From NCBI GenBank assembly GCA_002454845.1, contig DKJQ01000362.1:1-10271 (forward strand): a stretch of DNA of 10,271 nt, in the 5' to 3' direction. This stretch comes from Ignavibacteria bacterium UBA6688 (lineage in GTDB: Bacteria; Bacteroidota; Ignavibacteria; UBA10030). The translations under genes and the position numbers were made by a program. Below the pieces are notes generated by a model. The model made no database searches. It was not told where the DNA came from and saw nothing but the letters and a program-made list of their open reading frames with translations. This document shows, piece after piece, positions 1 through 6,773 of this stretch; within the stretch, counting starts at the first letter, position 1, and every line of letters starts with the position of its first letter.

Positions 1-2
1 TT

Positions 3-263
3 TGGGTTGTTCCTTTTGTGAATTCCTTTTATGTTGCTTCAGACGACGCAGTGCACTTGACTTGTTTTTTTGCCGTGGAGGTATCGCCTGGGGAGGAACC
101 CAGACTCTCGAGCGAGCACGATGCCTACCAATGGTGTCGCCTGGAAAAGGCGGATGTGATGCTTGTGTGGCCCGGACAGAAGCGAGGATTGCGCCATGTC
201 CATGAATTTATTGTCGGCGGAGGAGATGTCGCGCGGTTGACTTCGGTTATCCCCCATTCATAA
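3..263 (+). CDS. NUDIX hydrolase, C-terminal part (5' end outside window)
   Basis: This frame is open from the first bases of the window to TAA at 261-263, so only about the last 86 residues of the protein are present. The visible part matches the C-terminal half of MutT/NudB-like NUDIX hydrolases: a beta strand with a phenylalanine-rich FFAVEV run, the segment PRLSSEHDAYQW, then an acidic-to-aromatic stretch with WPGQKRGL. The EHDAYQW segment resembles the 'EH.AY.W' signature of dATP/dihydroneopterin-triphosphate pyrophosphatase-like members. These enzymes split nucleoside diphosphates linked to another moiety. The catalytic NUDIX box (GX5EX7REUXEEXGU) should lie upstream and cannot be seen, so substrate and activity cannot be judged. 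A GTG at 18 is in frame, but the fold clearly continues upstream of it. The next gene begins 12 bases after the stop, which suggests co-transcription. Confidence 0.72.
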   Translation, partial: WVVPFVNSFYVASDDAVHLTCFFAVEVSPGEEPRLSSEHDAYQWCRLEKADVMLVWPGQKRGLRHVHEFIVGGGDVARLTSVIPHS

Positions 264-269
264 AGGAGA
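262..269 (+). promoter_or_regulatory. Ribosome binding site that fixes the TTG start of the PfkB kinase gene
   Basis: AAAGGAGA directly follows the stop of the NUDIX gene and ends six bases before the TTG at 276. No ATG or GTG lies at a suitable place, and the kinase fold (LLVVGSVAID) begins right after this TTG, so the site decides the start. Confidence 0.7.
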
Positions 270-275
270 CTCACT

Positions 276-1190
276 TTGGGCCTCTTGGTTGTCGGTTCCG
301 TCGCCATTGATTCGGTTGAGACCCCTTTTGGCAAGATCAAGGACGCGTTAGGAGGTTCAGCGGTCTATATTTCCATTGCCGCGAGTTATTTTACCGCCCC
401 TGTCCGATTGGTAGGTGTTGTCGGGGGCGATTTTCCAAAAGCGCACATGCAGGTGCTGGAGGATCGGGACATCGATTTGGACGGTCTCCAGGTGATCAAG
501 GAGGGAAAAACGTTCCGGTGGGGAGGAAAATATCATTATGATCTGAATGTGCGCGATTCGTTGTACACCGAGCTCAACGTCTTCGAGAAGTTCGATCCCA
601 ATATCCCGACTGGCTTCAAGAAAAGTTCCTATGTCTGCTTGGGGAACATCGATCCGGTGCTGCAGCGCAAGGTGCTGAGCCGAATCAACAAACCACGTCT
701 TGTCGTCGGCGACACCATGAACTATTGGATCGAGCATAAACCGAAGGAGCTCTCCGAAACGCTGAAGGTGATGGATGTGCTCGTGGTGAATGATTCGGAA
801 GCGCGCCTGCTGACGAACGAACCGAACCTCGTGAAGGGTGCCCGCCGGATTATTGGCATGGGACCAAAAGTGGTTATCATCAAAAAAGGAGAACATGGCG
901 CCCTGCTTGTGACCGGCGAGACCATTTTCTCAGCCCCCGCCTATCCCCTTGAGAATATCTATGACCCCACCGGGGCGGGAGATGCCTTCGCGGGAGGCTT
1001 CGTGGGTTGGCTCGCGCGGACCGATGATTTATCGCCCGAGAATCTGAAAAGGGCCGTGATCTATGGAAGCGTCCTCGCTTCATTCTCCGTGGAGAAATTC
1101 GGTGTGGAGGGACTCCGCGATCTGGCTTATCTGCACATTCAGGATCGGTACCGTTCGTTCTTGGACCTGTCCCGTTTTGATGAGAGGTAA
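276..1190 (+). CDS. PfkB-family (ribokinase/adenosine kinase-like) sugar or nucleoside kinase
   Basis: The 304-residue product is a normal-length PfkB-family kinase, expected to phosphorylate a sugar or nucleoside with ATP in the cytoplasm. It opens with VVGSVAIDS (substrate-binding Asp at residue 12), followed by the GG-containing N-terminal signature (residues 26-27). It carries the C-terminal signature DPTGAGDAFAGG, with the likely catalytic base Asp236 and the anion-hole GAGD at 233-236. The lid strand includes FRWGGKYHYDLN. The TTG start is supported by a Shine-Dalgarno six bases upstream. The stop is six bases before mtnA, and GAGAGG at the end of this gene probably serves as mtnA's ribosome binding site, so the two are likely translationally coupled. 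The substrate is not evident from sequence. Neighbouring mtnA suggests a methylthioribose, ribose-1-phosphate or nucleoside substrate, which is inference only. The family assignment is sure; the specificity is unknown. Confidence 0.9.
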   Translation: MGLLVVGSVAIDSVETPFGKIKDALGGSAVYISIAASYFTAPVRLVGVVGGDFPKAHMQVLEDRDIDLDGLQVIKEGKTFRWGGKYHYDLNVRDSLYTELNVFEKFDPNIPTGFKKSSYVCLGNIDPVLQRKVLSRINKPRLVVGDTMNYWIEHKPKELSETLKVMDVLVVNDSEARLLTNEPNLVKGARRIIGMGPKVVIIKKGEHGALLVTGETIFSAPAYPLENIYDPTGAGDAFAGGFVGWLARTDDLSPENLKRAVIYGSVLASFSVEKFGVEGLRDLAYLHIQDRYRSFLDLSRFDER

Positions 1191-1196
1191 CACCCC

Positions 1197-2240
1197 ATGC
1201 AAGTGATCGAGTGGCGGGAGGGGACGCTGCTCTTCCTCGATCAGACCCGCCTCCCTCTCGAGGAAGTTGTCATTGAAACCGACGATGAGCATGTTGTCGC
1301 AGATGCCATCAAACGTCTGGCTCTCCGCGGGGCGCCGCTGATCGGCATCGCAGCTGCGTACGGGTTCGTCCTTGCCCTGAACAAAGTGTCTGATCCTTCG
1401 AAGATCCCGGCTGCGATCGAGCGGGCATCGGTTCTGCTTGCGTCCACCCGGCCGACCGCGGTCAATCTGTTCCGGGCGCTTGACCGGATGAAGGCCGCAG
1501 CCGAAGCATCCCTCGCTCGTCCTCTGCACGAATTCAAAATCCAAATACTGAATGAAGCCCTCGCCCTCCACCGGGAAGACGAATCCATGTGCATGGCGAT
1601 TGGAGAATACGGGGCGCAGCTCCTGCCCAACGCTGCGGTTGTCGTGACTCACTGTAATGCCGGCCGGCTTGCAACCGGAGGAAAGGGGACGGCCCTTGCC
1701 GTCATTGCGCGCGCGTGGGAACTTCATAAGCTCAAACACGTCTATATGGACGAAACCCGCCCTCTGATGCAGGGGGCAAGGCTGACCGCCTGGGAGTTGC
1801 AGCGCCTCGGAATTCCGGCAACGCTTATGACGGACAGCACGGCGGCATTCCTGATGCAGCGGGGTTTGGTCAATGCAGTGGTAGTCGGCGCGGACAGAAT
1901 CACGCGCAACGGCGACACGGCAAACAAGGTGGGAACGTACGGGCTCGCGGTGCTGGCAAAGCATCATGGGATCCCCCTGATCGTTGCAGCTCCGACAAGC
2001 ACCCTGGATTTCGAGCTGGTCAACGGTTCGGAAATCCCGATCGAGCAACGGAGTGGAAGGGAAGTGACTCACATCGGGGGGATCCGGATTGCTCCCGAGG
2101 GAGTGGATGTCTACTCACCGGCGTTCGACGTTACTCCGGGGGAACTGATCTCGGCCATCGTCACCGAGAAGGGAGTTCTGCGATATCCTTTTCGCGACGC
2201 GATAGAACGATTACGGCCCGAAAGACTGCCTGCCGTATGA
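1197..2240 (+). CDS. mtnA: S-methyl-5-thioribose-1-phosphate isomerase
   Basis: The 347-residue protein matches MtnA, which converts 5-methylthioribose-1-phosphate to the ribulose isomer in methionine salvage. It belongs to the eIF2B-alpha/beta/delta-like isomerase fold. The N-terminus (VIEW..G.L..LDQ..LP) is typical. The proposed catalytic cysteine is in THCNAGRLAT (Cys153) and the aspartate in VVGADRI (Asp233). The 80-residue spacing equals that of the Cys160/Asp240 pair known in Bacillus subtilis MtnA. The C-terminal family signature is also present: an IEQRSGREV-type helix start, then YSPAFDVTPGELISAIVTEKG. The related archaeal ribose-1,5-bisphosphate isomerase is less likely, because the PAFDVTP..LI..I.TEKG ending is that of MtnA. 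The start is ATG, six bases after the kinase stop. The other salvage genes (mtnP/mtnK, mtnB-D) are not in the window. Confidence 0.93.
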   Translation: MQVIEWREGTLLFLDQTRLPLEEVVIETDDEHVVADAIKRLALRGAPLIGIAAAYGFVLALNKVSDPSKIPAAIERASVLLASTRPTAVNLFRALDRMKAAAEASLARPLHEFKIQILNEALALHREDESMCMAIGEYGAQLLPNAAVVVTHCNAGRLATGGKGTALAVIARAWELHKLKHVYMDETRPLMQGARLTAWELQRLGIPATLMTDSTAAFLMQRGLVNAVVVGADRITRNGDTANKVGTYGLAVLAKHHGIPLIVAAPTSTLDFELVNGSEIPIEQRSGREVTHIGGIRIAPEGVDVYSPAFDVTPGELISAIVTEKGVLRYPFRDAIERLRPERLPAV

Positions 2241-2255
2241 CCTGCGTGCACGATC

Positions 2256-3095
2256 GTGATTACTAAGACAGACGCCGTTGTATTGAAATCCATGAAGTTC
2301 CGCGGGACGAGTAAGATTGTCACGTTCTATACCCGCCGGTACGGAAAGCTGAAGGGGGTGGCGAAAGGGGCGAGGGAGACGAAGAGCAAGTTCGGCGCTG
2401 CTCTCGAACCGATGACGCTTGTCTCGCTGGTCCTGTACAAAAAGGAGCATCGGGACCTGCAGTTGATCTCCCAGGCCGATATCCTTCACCGGCATAAAAG
2501 CATCCATTCGGATTTCGACCGGATGCCCGTCGCTCTCTCGGTGATCGAGTTGTTGAACAGACTGACTCACGAGGAGGAGGAAAACAGCCTTCTGTATGCC
2601 CTGGTTCTTGAGACGCTTGATGCGATCGATCGTGCACCCAGGAATGCCGTAAATGTGCTCTTTGCGTTCGAATTGCGTGTTTGTTCATTGTTCGGATTCG
2701 CCCCGGCGCTGGACCGTTGCGTGGCCTGCGGCAGGAGTTTGGAGGGCCTGGAAGGGAAGGGGGTGGTCCTGCAGCTCCCACGGGGAGCGATTTATTGCCC
2801 GGCATGTAGCGGCCCGATACCTGTTTTTGACCCTGAGCGGCTTCTGACCGTTCGGCGCTCTCACCACGGCGCTTCTGAGGCAGCCGAGAGGGCGGGGACG
2901 ATCAGGTTATCAATGCCGGCCCTGCAAATCCTCCGTCGGTTTGCATCGGGCAACCTTGCCGGCGTCACGGGACTGGAATACAATCAGGAGGTGGGGAACG
3001 AACTGGAGGTAACTTTACGTTTGTATTTACGTTATCACTTTGAGGAGTTCAGGCCGTTACGGTCCTTGAAGATGTTTCATATCGCACTTAAATAA
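2256..3095 (+). CDS. recO: DNA repair protein RecO
   Basis: RecO binds single-stranded DNA and SSB and, with RecR, loads RecA at gaps and ends (RecF pathway). The 279-residue product has the usual length. Residues 1-80 form the OB-fold, with the characteristic opening TDAVVLKSMKFRGTSKIVTF and YGKLKGVAKGAR. A helical domain follows. A zinc site is visible as CVAC (Cys155, Cys158) plus CPAC (Cys181, Cys184), as in the many RecO proteins that bind zinc. The GTG start is chosen because the fold begins with ITKTDAVVL immediately after it. There is no convincing Shine-Dalgarno, and the GTG lies in the right half of a 10-base palindrome (2249-2258). It begins 15 bases after the mtnA stop, so it is probably in the same transcript. 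Function has no obvious link to the salvage genes upstream. Confidence 0.93.
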   Translation: MITKTDAVVLKSMKFRGTSKIVTFYTRRYGKLKGVAKGARETKSKFGAALEPMTLVSLVLYKKEHRDLQLISQADILHRHKSIHSDFDRMPVALSVIELLNRLTHEEEENSLLYALVLETLDAIDRAPRNAVNVLFAFELRVCSLFGFAPALDRCVACGRSLEGLEGKGVVLQLPRGAIYCPACSGPIPVFDPERLLTVRRSHHGASEAAERAGTIRLSMPALQILRRFASGNLAGVTGLEYNQEVGNELEVTLRLYLRYHFEEFRPLRSLKMFHIALK

Positions 3096-3114
3096 TTATT
3101 GATAGAGATTTAAC

Positions 3115-3124
3115 AGGAGAGGAG
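3115..3124 (+). promoter_or_regulatory. Ribosome binding site of the HtrA protease gene
   Basis: AGGAGAGGAG ends eight bases before the ATG at 3133. It is the strongest in-place Shine-Dalgarno in the first half of the window and suggests efficient, independent translation. A weak promoter-like pair (TTGAAG at 3066, TAAATA at 3089) lies just upstream at the end of recO, too poor to call on its own. Confidence 0.6.
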
Positions 3125-3132
3125 ATCGTCTT

Positions 3133-4692
3133 ATGTCCGTACGTTCTGTTGTTGCAGCAGTACTGTTGATCGGGTTGGGGATCGTGTTCGGGGTGACGTT
3201 GGTCTCATCGTATAAAGGAGTCGACCTTACGTTTGCCGAACAGGATGTCAGGATCGGAGCACAAGCAAGTGCCGGGAATGCGCACCCCGCTCTGGCGGCG
3301 CTGAACGAAGCGCTCCACGGAATCTCGAGGGAGGTCACGCCGACCGTGGTGTTCATCACCGTCGAGTCCAAGCCGAGAACCGAAGCGAAGGATGACGCCA
3401 ACAGGTTCTTTCATTTCTTCGGTCCGGAGTTCCGGTTGGATAACCCGCGGAGAGGACCGGAAATCGGCGCGGGGTCCGGAGTGATCCTCACGACGGACGG
3501 TTATATCCTCACGAATAATCACGTGGTGGAGAATGCAAGCGATGAGGGGATCCAGGTCACGCTGTCGGATGGACGGACCTTCAAGCAGGCGAAGCTCATC
3601 GGTACGGATCGGTATACCGATCTCGCGGTGGTTAAAGTCGATGCCTCGGGCCTGCCGGTTGCCACGATCGGAAATTCGGACGAAGTCGAAGTGGGACATC
3701 TTGTGTTTGCGTTTGGCAATCCACTCGGATTGACCTCCACCATGACGCAGGGTATTGTGAGCGCGACGGGAAGAGGGAACCTGCGGATCATCGAGGACGG
3801 CAGCGGCTATTCCATTGAGAACTTTATTCAGACGGATGCGGCGGTCAATCCCGGGAACAGTGGCGGCGCACTCGTCGATATCAAAGGCGAAGTCATCGGG
3901 ATTAACACAGCCATCGCAACAACGAACCAGCGCTACCAGGGATACAGTTTTGCCATTCCGATCAATCTTGGAAAAAAAGTTGCGACGGACTTGATCAAGT
4001 TCGGCAAGGTCCGGCGCGGATACATCGGTGTTCAGATCCAGGGAATGGATGCGACCATGGCGAAGGCAAACGGGTTTGAACGTCCGACGGGAGTGTTTGT
4101 ACAGGAAGTGAACAAAGGAAGCGCGGGTGAAACTGCCGGGCTCCAGGCGGGCGATATCATCCTCTCCGTCGATGGGAAGGAAGTCAACTCCTCGAACCAA
4201 CTGCAGACCCTCGTTGCCTCGAAATATCCGGGGGAGTCCGTTGCCTTGAAAGTGTTCCGGAAAGGGAAAACACTCGACAAGAAAGTGATTTTGAAGTCCC
4301 GCGATGAAGATGCGGAGGAAGTGATCGCTGCCCGCGATACCCGCTCCGGGCGCTCGACCCCCAAAGAGGCGGCGCCTCCGACGTCGGTCAAGATGGATAA
4401 CCTTGGGATCACCATCCGCAACCTCGACGCAAAAGGAAAGCAGGCGTACGATGTCGAAGAGGGGGTACTGGTCGAGAGCGTGGAACCGTTCAGCGAAGCG
4501 CAGCGTCGCAACCTGTTACCGAACGATGTTATTCTCAGTGTTGGTGACCAGTCGGTCGGATCTGTGAAGGAGCTTGAAGGAATTCTCAAGAGCAAGAAAC
4601 CCGGGGATGCTCTCCTGATGCGCGTCAAGGGGGAGAACAAAACGACCCGGTTCGTCGCAATCGAAATTTCGCGAAGCAGTTCGAACAACTAA
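3133..4692 (+). CDS. Do/DegQ-like HtrA serine protease, membrane-anchored or exported, two PDZ domains
   Basis: This is a 519-residue envelope-quality-control protease/chaperone of the HtrA (DegP/DegQ/MucD) family. Residues about 5-26 are a hydrophobic segment that would direct it to the cell envelope. There is no clear signal-peptidase motif, so it may stay anchored. The chymotrypsin-like domain carries the full triad: His130 in TNNHVVENA, Asp163 in TDLAVVKVD and Ser243 in NPGNSGGALVD. PDZ1 runs from about 295 (RRGYIGVQI) to 390 and PDZ2 from about 420 to 515, joined by a Ser/Pro/charged linker. The segment before the catalytic core (about 85-110) is short, unlike the long LA loop of E. coli DegP, so it is closer to DegQ/MucD. 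It has its own good ribosome binding site, and a strong terminator follows the stop. All catalytic residues are present, so an active protease is expected. Confidence 0.95.
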   Translation: MSVRSVVAAVLLIGLGIVFGVTLVSSYKGVDLTFAEQDVRIGAQASAGNAHPALAALNEALHGISREVTPTVVFITVESKPRTEAKDDANRFFHFFGPEFRLDNPRRGPEIGAGSGVILTTDGYILTNNHVVENASDEGIQVTLSDGRTFKQAKLIGTDRYTDLAVVKVDASGLPVATIGNSDEVEVGHLVFAFGNPLGLTSTMTQGIVSATGRGNLRIIEDGSGYSIENFIQTDAAVNPGNSGGALVDIKGEVIGINTAIATTNQRYQGYSFAIPINLGKKVATDLIKFGKVRRGYIGVQIQGMDATMAKANGFERPTGVFVQEVNKGSAGETAGLQAGDIILSVDGKEVNSSNQLQTLVASKYPGESVALKVFRKGKTLDKKVILKSRDEDAEEVIAARDTRSGRSTPKEAAPPTSVKMDNLGITIRNLDAKGKQAYDVEEGVLVESVEPFSEAQRRNLLPNDVILSVGDQSVGSVKELEGILKSKKPGDALLMRVKGENKTTRFVAIEISRSSSNN

Positions 4693-4714
4693 CCCTGGAA
4701 CGAAGAGAGGGCCG

Positions 4715-4751
4715 AAGCGCAAGGTTGCATTGACAACCTTGCGCTTTTTTT
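4715..4751 (+). terminator. Intrinsic (rho-independent) terminator after the HtrA gene
   Basis: AAGCGCAAGGTTG (4715-4727) pairs perfectly with CAACCTTGCGCTT (4734-4746), giving a 13-bp stem around a six-base loop. It is followed directly by an unbroken T-run (4745-4751). It lies 22 bases after the protease stop and closes the first gene cluster. Confidence 0.93.
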
Positions 4752-4764
4752 ATGTCCCGCCGGT

Positions 4765-4792
4765 TTGATAATGGGTCTATTTTTCCTTTAAT
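4765..4792 (+). promoter_or_regulatory. Possible sigma70-type promoter for aroC
   Basis: TTGATA (4765-4770), a 16-base spacer and TTTAAT (4787-4792) each differ from the -35/-10 consensus at one position. It sits between the upstream terminator and aroC, where a new promoter is needed, and would give a leader of about 35 bases. It is a pattern match only, and the region is AT-rich. Confidence 0.42.
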
Positions 4793-4820
4793 TGAAGGAG
4801 TTTCTTACCCATCGGATAAC

Positions 4821-4826
4821 AAAGGA
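4821..4826 (+). promoter_or_regulatory. Ribosome binding site fixing the TTG start of aroC
   Basis: AAAGGA lies eight bases before the TTG at 4835, and the conserved chorismate synthase N-terminus (IRYLTAGESHG) starts immediately after that codon. Confidence 0.65.
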
Positions 4827-4834
4827 CGACTCTT

Positions 4835-6010
4835 TTGATACGGTACCTTACGGCCGGCGAATCTCATGGACAGGCCCTTGTCGGAATTGTCGAGGGTGTG
4901 CCCGCAGGGCTTTCCCTTTCCACGGAATATATCAATCACCAGCTCTGGAGAAGGCAGCAGGGATATGGCCGTGGGGGCAGGATGAAAATAGAGACGGACC
5001 GGGTCGAAATTCTCTCCGGTCTCCGGTTCGGAAAAACCCTTGGCTCTCCCATTACCCTCATGATCCGGAACAAGGATTGGCAGAATTGGACGACGAACAT
5101 GGCGGTGGAGGGGAACGGATCCGGTATCGGGAAAATTACAATTCCCAGGCCCGGTCATGCCGATTACGTGGCATCGAAGAAATATGGATTCGATGATATC
5201 CGGAACGCCATCGAAAGGGCGAGCGCACGGGAGACTGCAATGCGTGTCGCTTGCTGCACGATCCCGCGTAAATTCCTGGAGGACTTTGGGATCTTCATCG
5301 GGAGTCACGTTCTCGGCATCGGCACAGTCTCGATCACGAACAGGAACAACATCGACAAGCTCATAAAAAAGTACCTTCATGCTTCGTGTGCAGCATATAA
5401 GGTCACGGAAGAAGCGGATAAGTCCCAGGTCCGGATCCTGGACAGGCACGTTGAGGCAAAAGCCCTCGCCGTCATTAAGAAGGCGAAAAAACTTGGCGAT
5501 ACCGTGGGAGGCGTATTCGAGGTGATGGTGACAGGCGTTCCTATCGGGTTGGGATCGTATGTCCATTTTGACCGGAAGCTTGATGGTCAGCTTGCCCAGG
5601 TGATCATGTCGATCCACGCCGTCAAGGGGGTGGAGATCGGAAACGGGTTCGCAAATGCAGCCCGCTATGGATCGGAAGTCCATGACGCGTTCGGAGTGAA
5701 GAATGGAACAGTCGTCCGCAAAACTAACGGAGCGGGGGGACTGGAGGGGGGCGTGACGAACGGGGAGACCATCGTACTCCACGCGGCGATGAAGCCCATC
5801 TCCACCCTGGCGAACCCTCTCAAGTCCGTCGATCTCAAGACGATGAGGGTTGTCGAGGCCCGTTACGAGCGGTCTGACGTTTGTGCGGTACCGGCCTGTT
5901 CGGTAATTGGTGAGGCGGTCGTGGCCCCCGTGCTTGCAAACGCCTTTTTGGAGAAATTTGGGGGAGATTCGATGAAGGAGATTCAAGGTCGGCACAGGAA
6001 AAACCCGTAG
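4835..6010 (+). CDS. aroC: Chorismate synthase
   Basis: AroC makes chorismate from 5-enolpyruvylshikimate-3-phosphate, the last shikimate-pathway step, using reduced FMN. The 391-residue protein is full length. The family signatures appear in order: GESHGQALVGIVEGVPAG at the N-terminus with the conserved His11, RRQQGYGRGGRM and the LSGLRFGKTLGSPI segment, RPGHADY with the second conserved His108, FDDIRNAIERASARET, then GLGSYVHFDRKLDGQLA and NGAGGLEGGVTNGE near the FMN and substrate site. The TTG start has AAAGGA eight bases upstream and places the conserved N-terminus directly after the start codon. It is preceded by a terminator and followed by a gap with its own promoter, so aroC may be transcribed alone. 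The partner flavin reductase and other aro genes are not in the window. Confidence 0.96.
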   Translation: MIRYLTAGESHGQALVGIVEGVPAGLSLSTEYINHQLWRRQQGYGRGGRMKIETDRVEILSGLRFGKTLGSPITLMIRNKDWQNWTTNMAVEGNGSGIGKITIPRPGHADYVASKKYGFDDIRNAIERASARETAMRVACCTIPRKFLEDFGIFIGSHVLGIGTVSITNRNNIDKLIKKYLHASCAAYKVTEEADKSQVRILDRHVEAKALAVIKKAKKLGDTVGGVFEVMVTGVPIGLGSYVHFDRKLDGQLAQVIMSIHAVKGVEIGNGFANAARYGSEVHDAFGVKNGTVVRKTNGAGGLEGGVTNGETIVLHAAMKPISTLANPLKSVDLKTMRVVEARYERSDVCAVPACSVIGEAVVAPVLANAFLEKFGGDSMKEIQGRHRKNP

Positions 6011-6076
6011 TTCGACAATCCCCCATTGCAGCATTCTTCCACACCGCATCGTCCGGTCCCCGCGCATTTCTCAACC

Positions 6077-6105
6077 TTGACTCTCAATCCTGTTTATGCT
6101 ATATT
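6077..6105 (+). promoter_or_regulatory. Strong sigma70-type promoter upstream of the HNH gene
   Basis: TTGACT (6077-6082), a 17-base spacer and TATATT (6100-6105), with a TG one base before the -10 hexamer (extended -10). Transcription would start near 6112 and give a leader of about 110 bases before the HNH ATG at 6223. This is the best promoter match I see in the window. The rest of the gap after aroC (6011-6076) shows no clear terminator hairpin. Confidence 0.65.
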
Positions 6106-6126
6106 TTGCAAGGTTTAACCGATAAG

Positions 6127-6171
6127 ATGCTCAAGCAACTGTTCAGTTCACGGCGTTATTTGCCGCTTTGA
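6127..6171 (+). other. Possible 14-codon leader ORF ending at a strong Shine-Dalgarno
   Basis: ATG at 6127 opens a mini-ORF encoding MLKQLFSSRRYLPL that stops at TGA 6169-6171. The stop overlaps GAGGAGGTG (6170-6178), a near-perfect Shine-Dalgarno. No ATG, GTG or TTG lies at the normal 5-10 bases downstream; the HNH ATG is 46 bases further on. The mini-ORF has no strong ribosome binding site of its own. It may be a regulatory upstream ORF or chance. It lies in the predicted transcript from the 6077 promoter. Confidence 0.25.
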
Positions 6172-6222
6172 GGAGGTGCTAAAGACTTCAGCGCGGTACG
6201 ACAACCGGGTTCAAACGGAAAA

Positions 6223-6726
6223 ATGAATCGCAAGGTGCTTGTTCTGAACCACAACTACGAGCCCCTGAGCGTTTGCAATGTCAAAAAGGCTGTCATCCTA
6301 CTCTACCTTGGAAAAGCCGAGTTGATCGAAGCCTCAGATGGACGTTTACTCCGCTCCGTCTCTCTGACGATGCCGTTCCCGAGCATCGTTCGCCTCTCTA
6401 TCTACGTTCGGATTCCCTTCAAGAAAATCGTCCTTTCCCGGAAGAACATTCTTCGACGCGATGGGCATCGCTGCCAGTATTGCGGTCGCGCCGATGTGCC
6501 TTTGACGGTGGATCATATTACGCCACGAGCGCGCGGAGGAGAGGATTCCTGGGAAAACCTGGTGTGCGCCTGTGTTCGCTGCAACAATAAAAAAGGGGAC
6601 CAATCTCCACAGGAAGCGCAATTGCATTTGCTCCGGAAGCCGATTCGTCCCAACCACGTCATGTTTATCAGGGATTTTGTCGGAACCGTCGATGAAGGGT
6701 GGAAGCCGTACCTGTTTATGAATTAA
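6223..6726 (+). CDS. HNH endonuclease family protein (conserved hypothetical)
   Basis: The 167-residue product belongs to a widespread bacterial family of stand-alone HNH proteins with no established role. The N-terminal half (KVLVLNHNYEPLSVCNVKKA, then a beta-rich region ending in VRIPFKK) is typical of this family. The C-terminal half holds the beta-beta-alpha-metal HNH motif: zinc ligands Cys84 and Cys87 (CQYC) and Cys117 and Cys120 (CVRC), the catalytic-type DH at 97-98, the GG turn at 105-106, Asn112 and Asn121. All expected residues are present, so a metal-dependent nuclease is plausible, probably acting on DNA. No methyltransferase, phage or intron context is present, which argues against a restriction or homing enzyme. 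A good promoter lies about 115 bases upstream with an odd leader between. The ATG has only a weak purine-rich tract in front. Confidence 0.85.
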   Translation: MNRKVLVLNHNYEPLSVCNVKKAVILLYLGKAELIEASDGRLLRSVSLTMPFPSIVRLSIYVRIPFKKIVLSRKNILRRDGHRCQYCGRADVPLTVDHITPRARGGEDSWENLVCACVRCNNKKGDQSPQEAQLHLLRKPIRPNHVMFIRDFVGTVDEGWKPYLFMN

Positions 6727-6750
6727 TGATATTTGCTCAGAGTAAGGGGC

Positions 6751-6773
6751 ATCTCGAGATCCAGATCGATCTG
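6751..6773. repeat. Two adjacent short palindromes upstream of trpS
   Basis: ATCTCGAGAT (6751-6760, perfect 10-base palindrome) is followed one base later by CAGATCGATCTG (6762-6773, perfect 12-base palindrome). Both use the same AGAT/ATCT half-element. They could be an operator or simply chance; the 84-base gap between the HNH gene and trpS has no clear promoter. Confidence 0.35.

Noticed and set aside
2..205. Cys-rich 67-codon forward frame at the window start
   Set aside because: It overlaps the NUDIX frame, which shows real family signatures; the cysteines come from reading TGT/TGC out of frame.
1080..2072. 330-codon reverse-strand open frame opposite mtnA
   Set aside because: Shadow of mtnA; the Cys/His/Arg-rich translation has no regular motif.
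3066..3094. Promoter for the HtrA gene inside the end of recO
   Set aside because: TTGAAG and TAAATA with a 17-base spacer are weak matches in an AT-rich stretch, not enough to call.
3205..4200. 331-codon reverse-strand open frame opposite the protease gene
   Set aside because: Shadow of the HtrA gene, whose forward frame contains the full catalytic triad and PDZ domains.
4792..5196. 134-codon forward open frame overlapping the aroC start
   Set aside because: Out of frame with aroC, no family signature, Gly/Arg-rich translation typical of a shifted frame.
4805..6067. 420-codon reverse-strand open frame opposite aroC
   Set aside because: It is the mirror of a fully conserved chorismate synthase gene, has no recognisable domain, and its composition is what a GC-rich complementary frame gives.
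6190..6222. tRNA T-arm-like GGGTTCAAAC in the HNH leader
   Set aside because: The flanking bases do not form a five-pair T-stem, and no acceptor stem, D-arm or anticodon arm is present.
6223..6726. HNH protein as part of a restriction, homing or phage system
   Set aside because: No methyltransferase, intron, integrase or phage gene is nearby, and the N-terminal half is that of the chromosomal conserved-hypothetical family.
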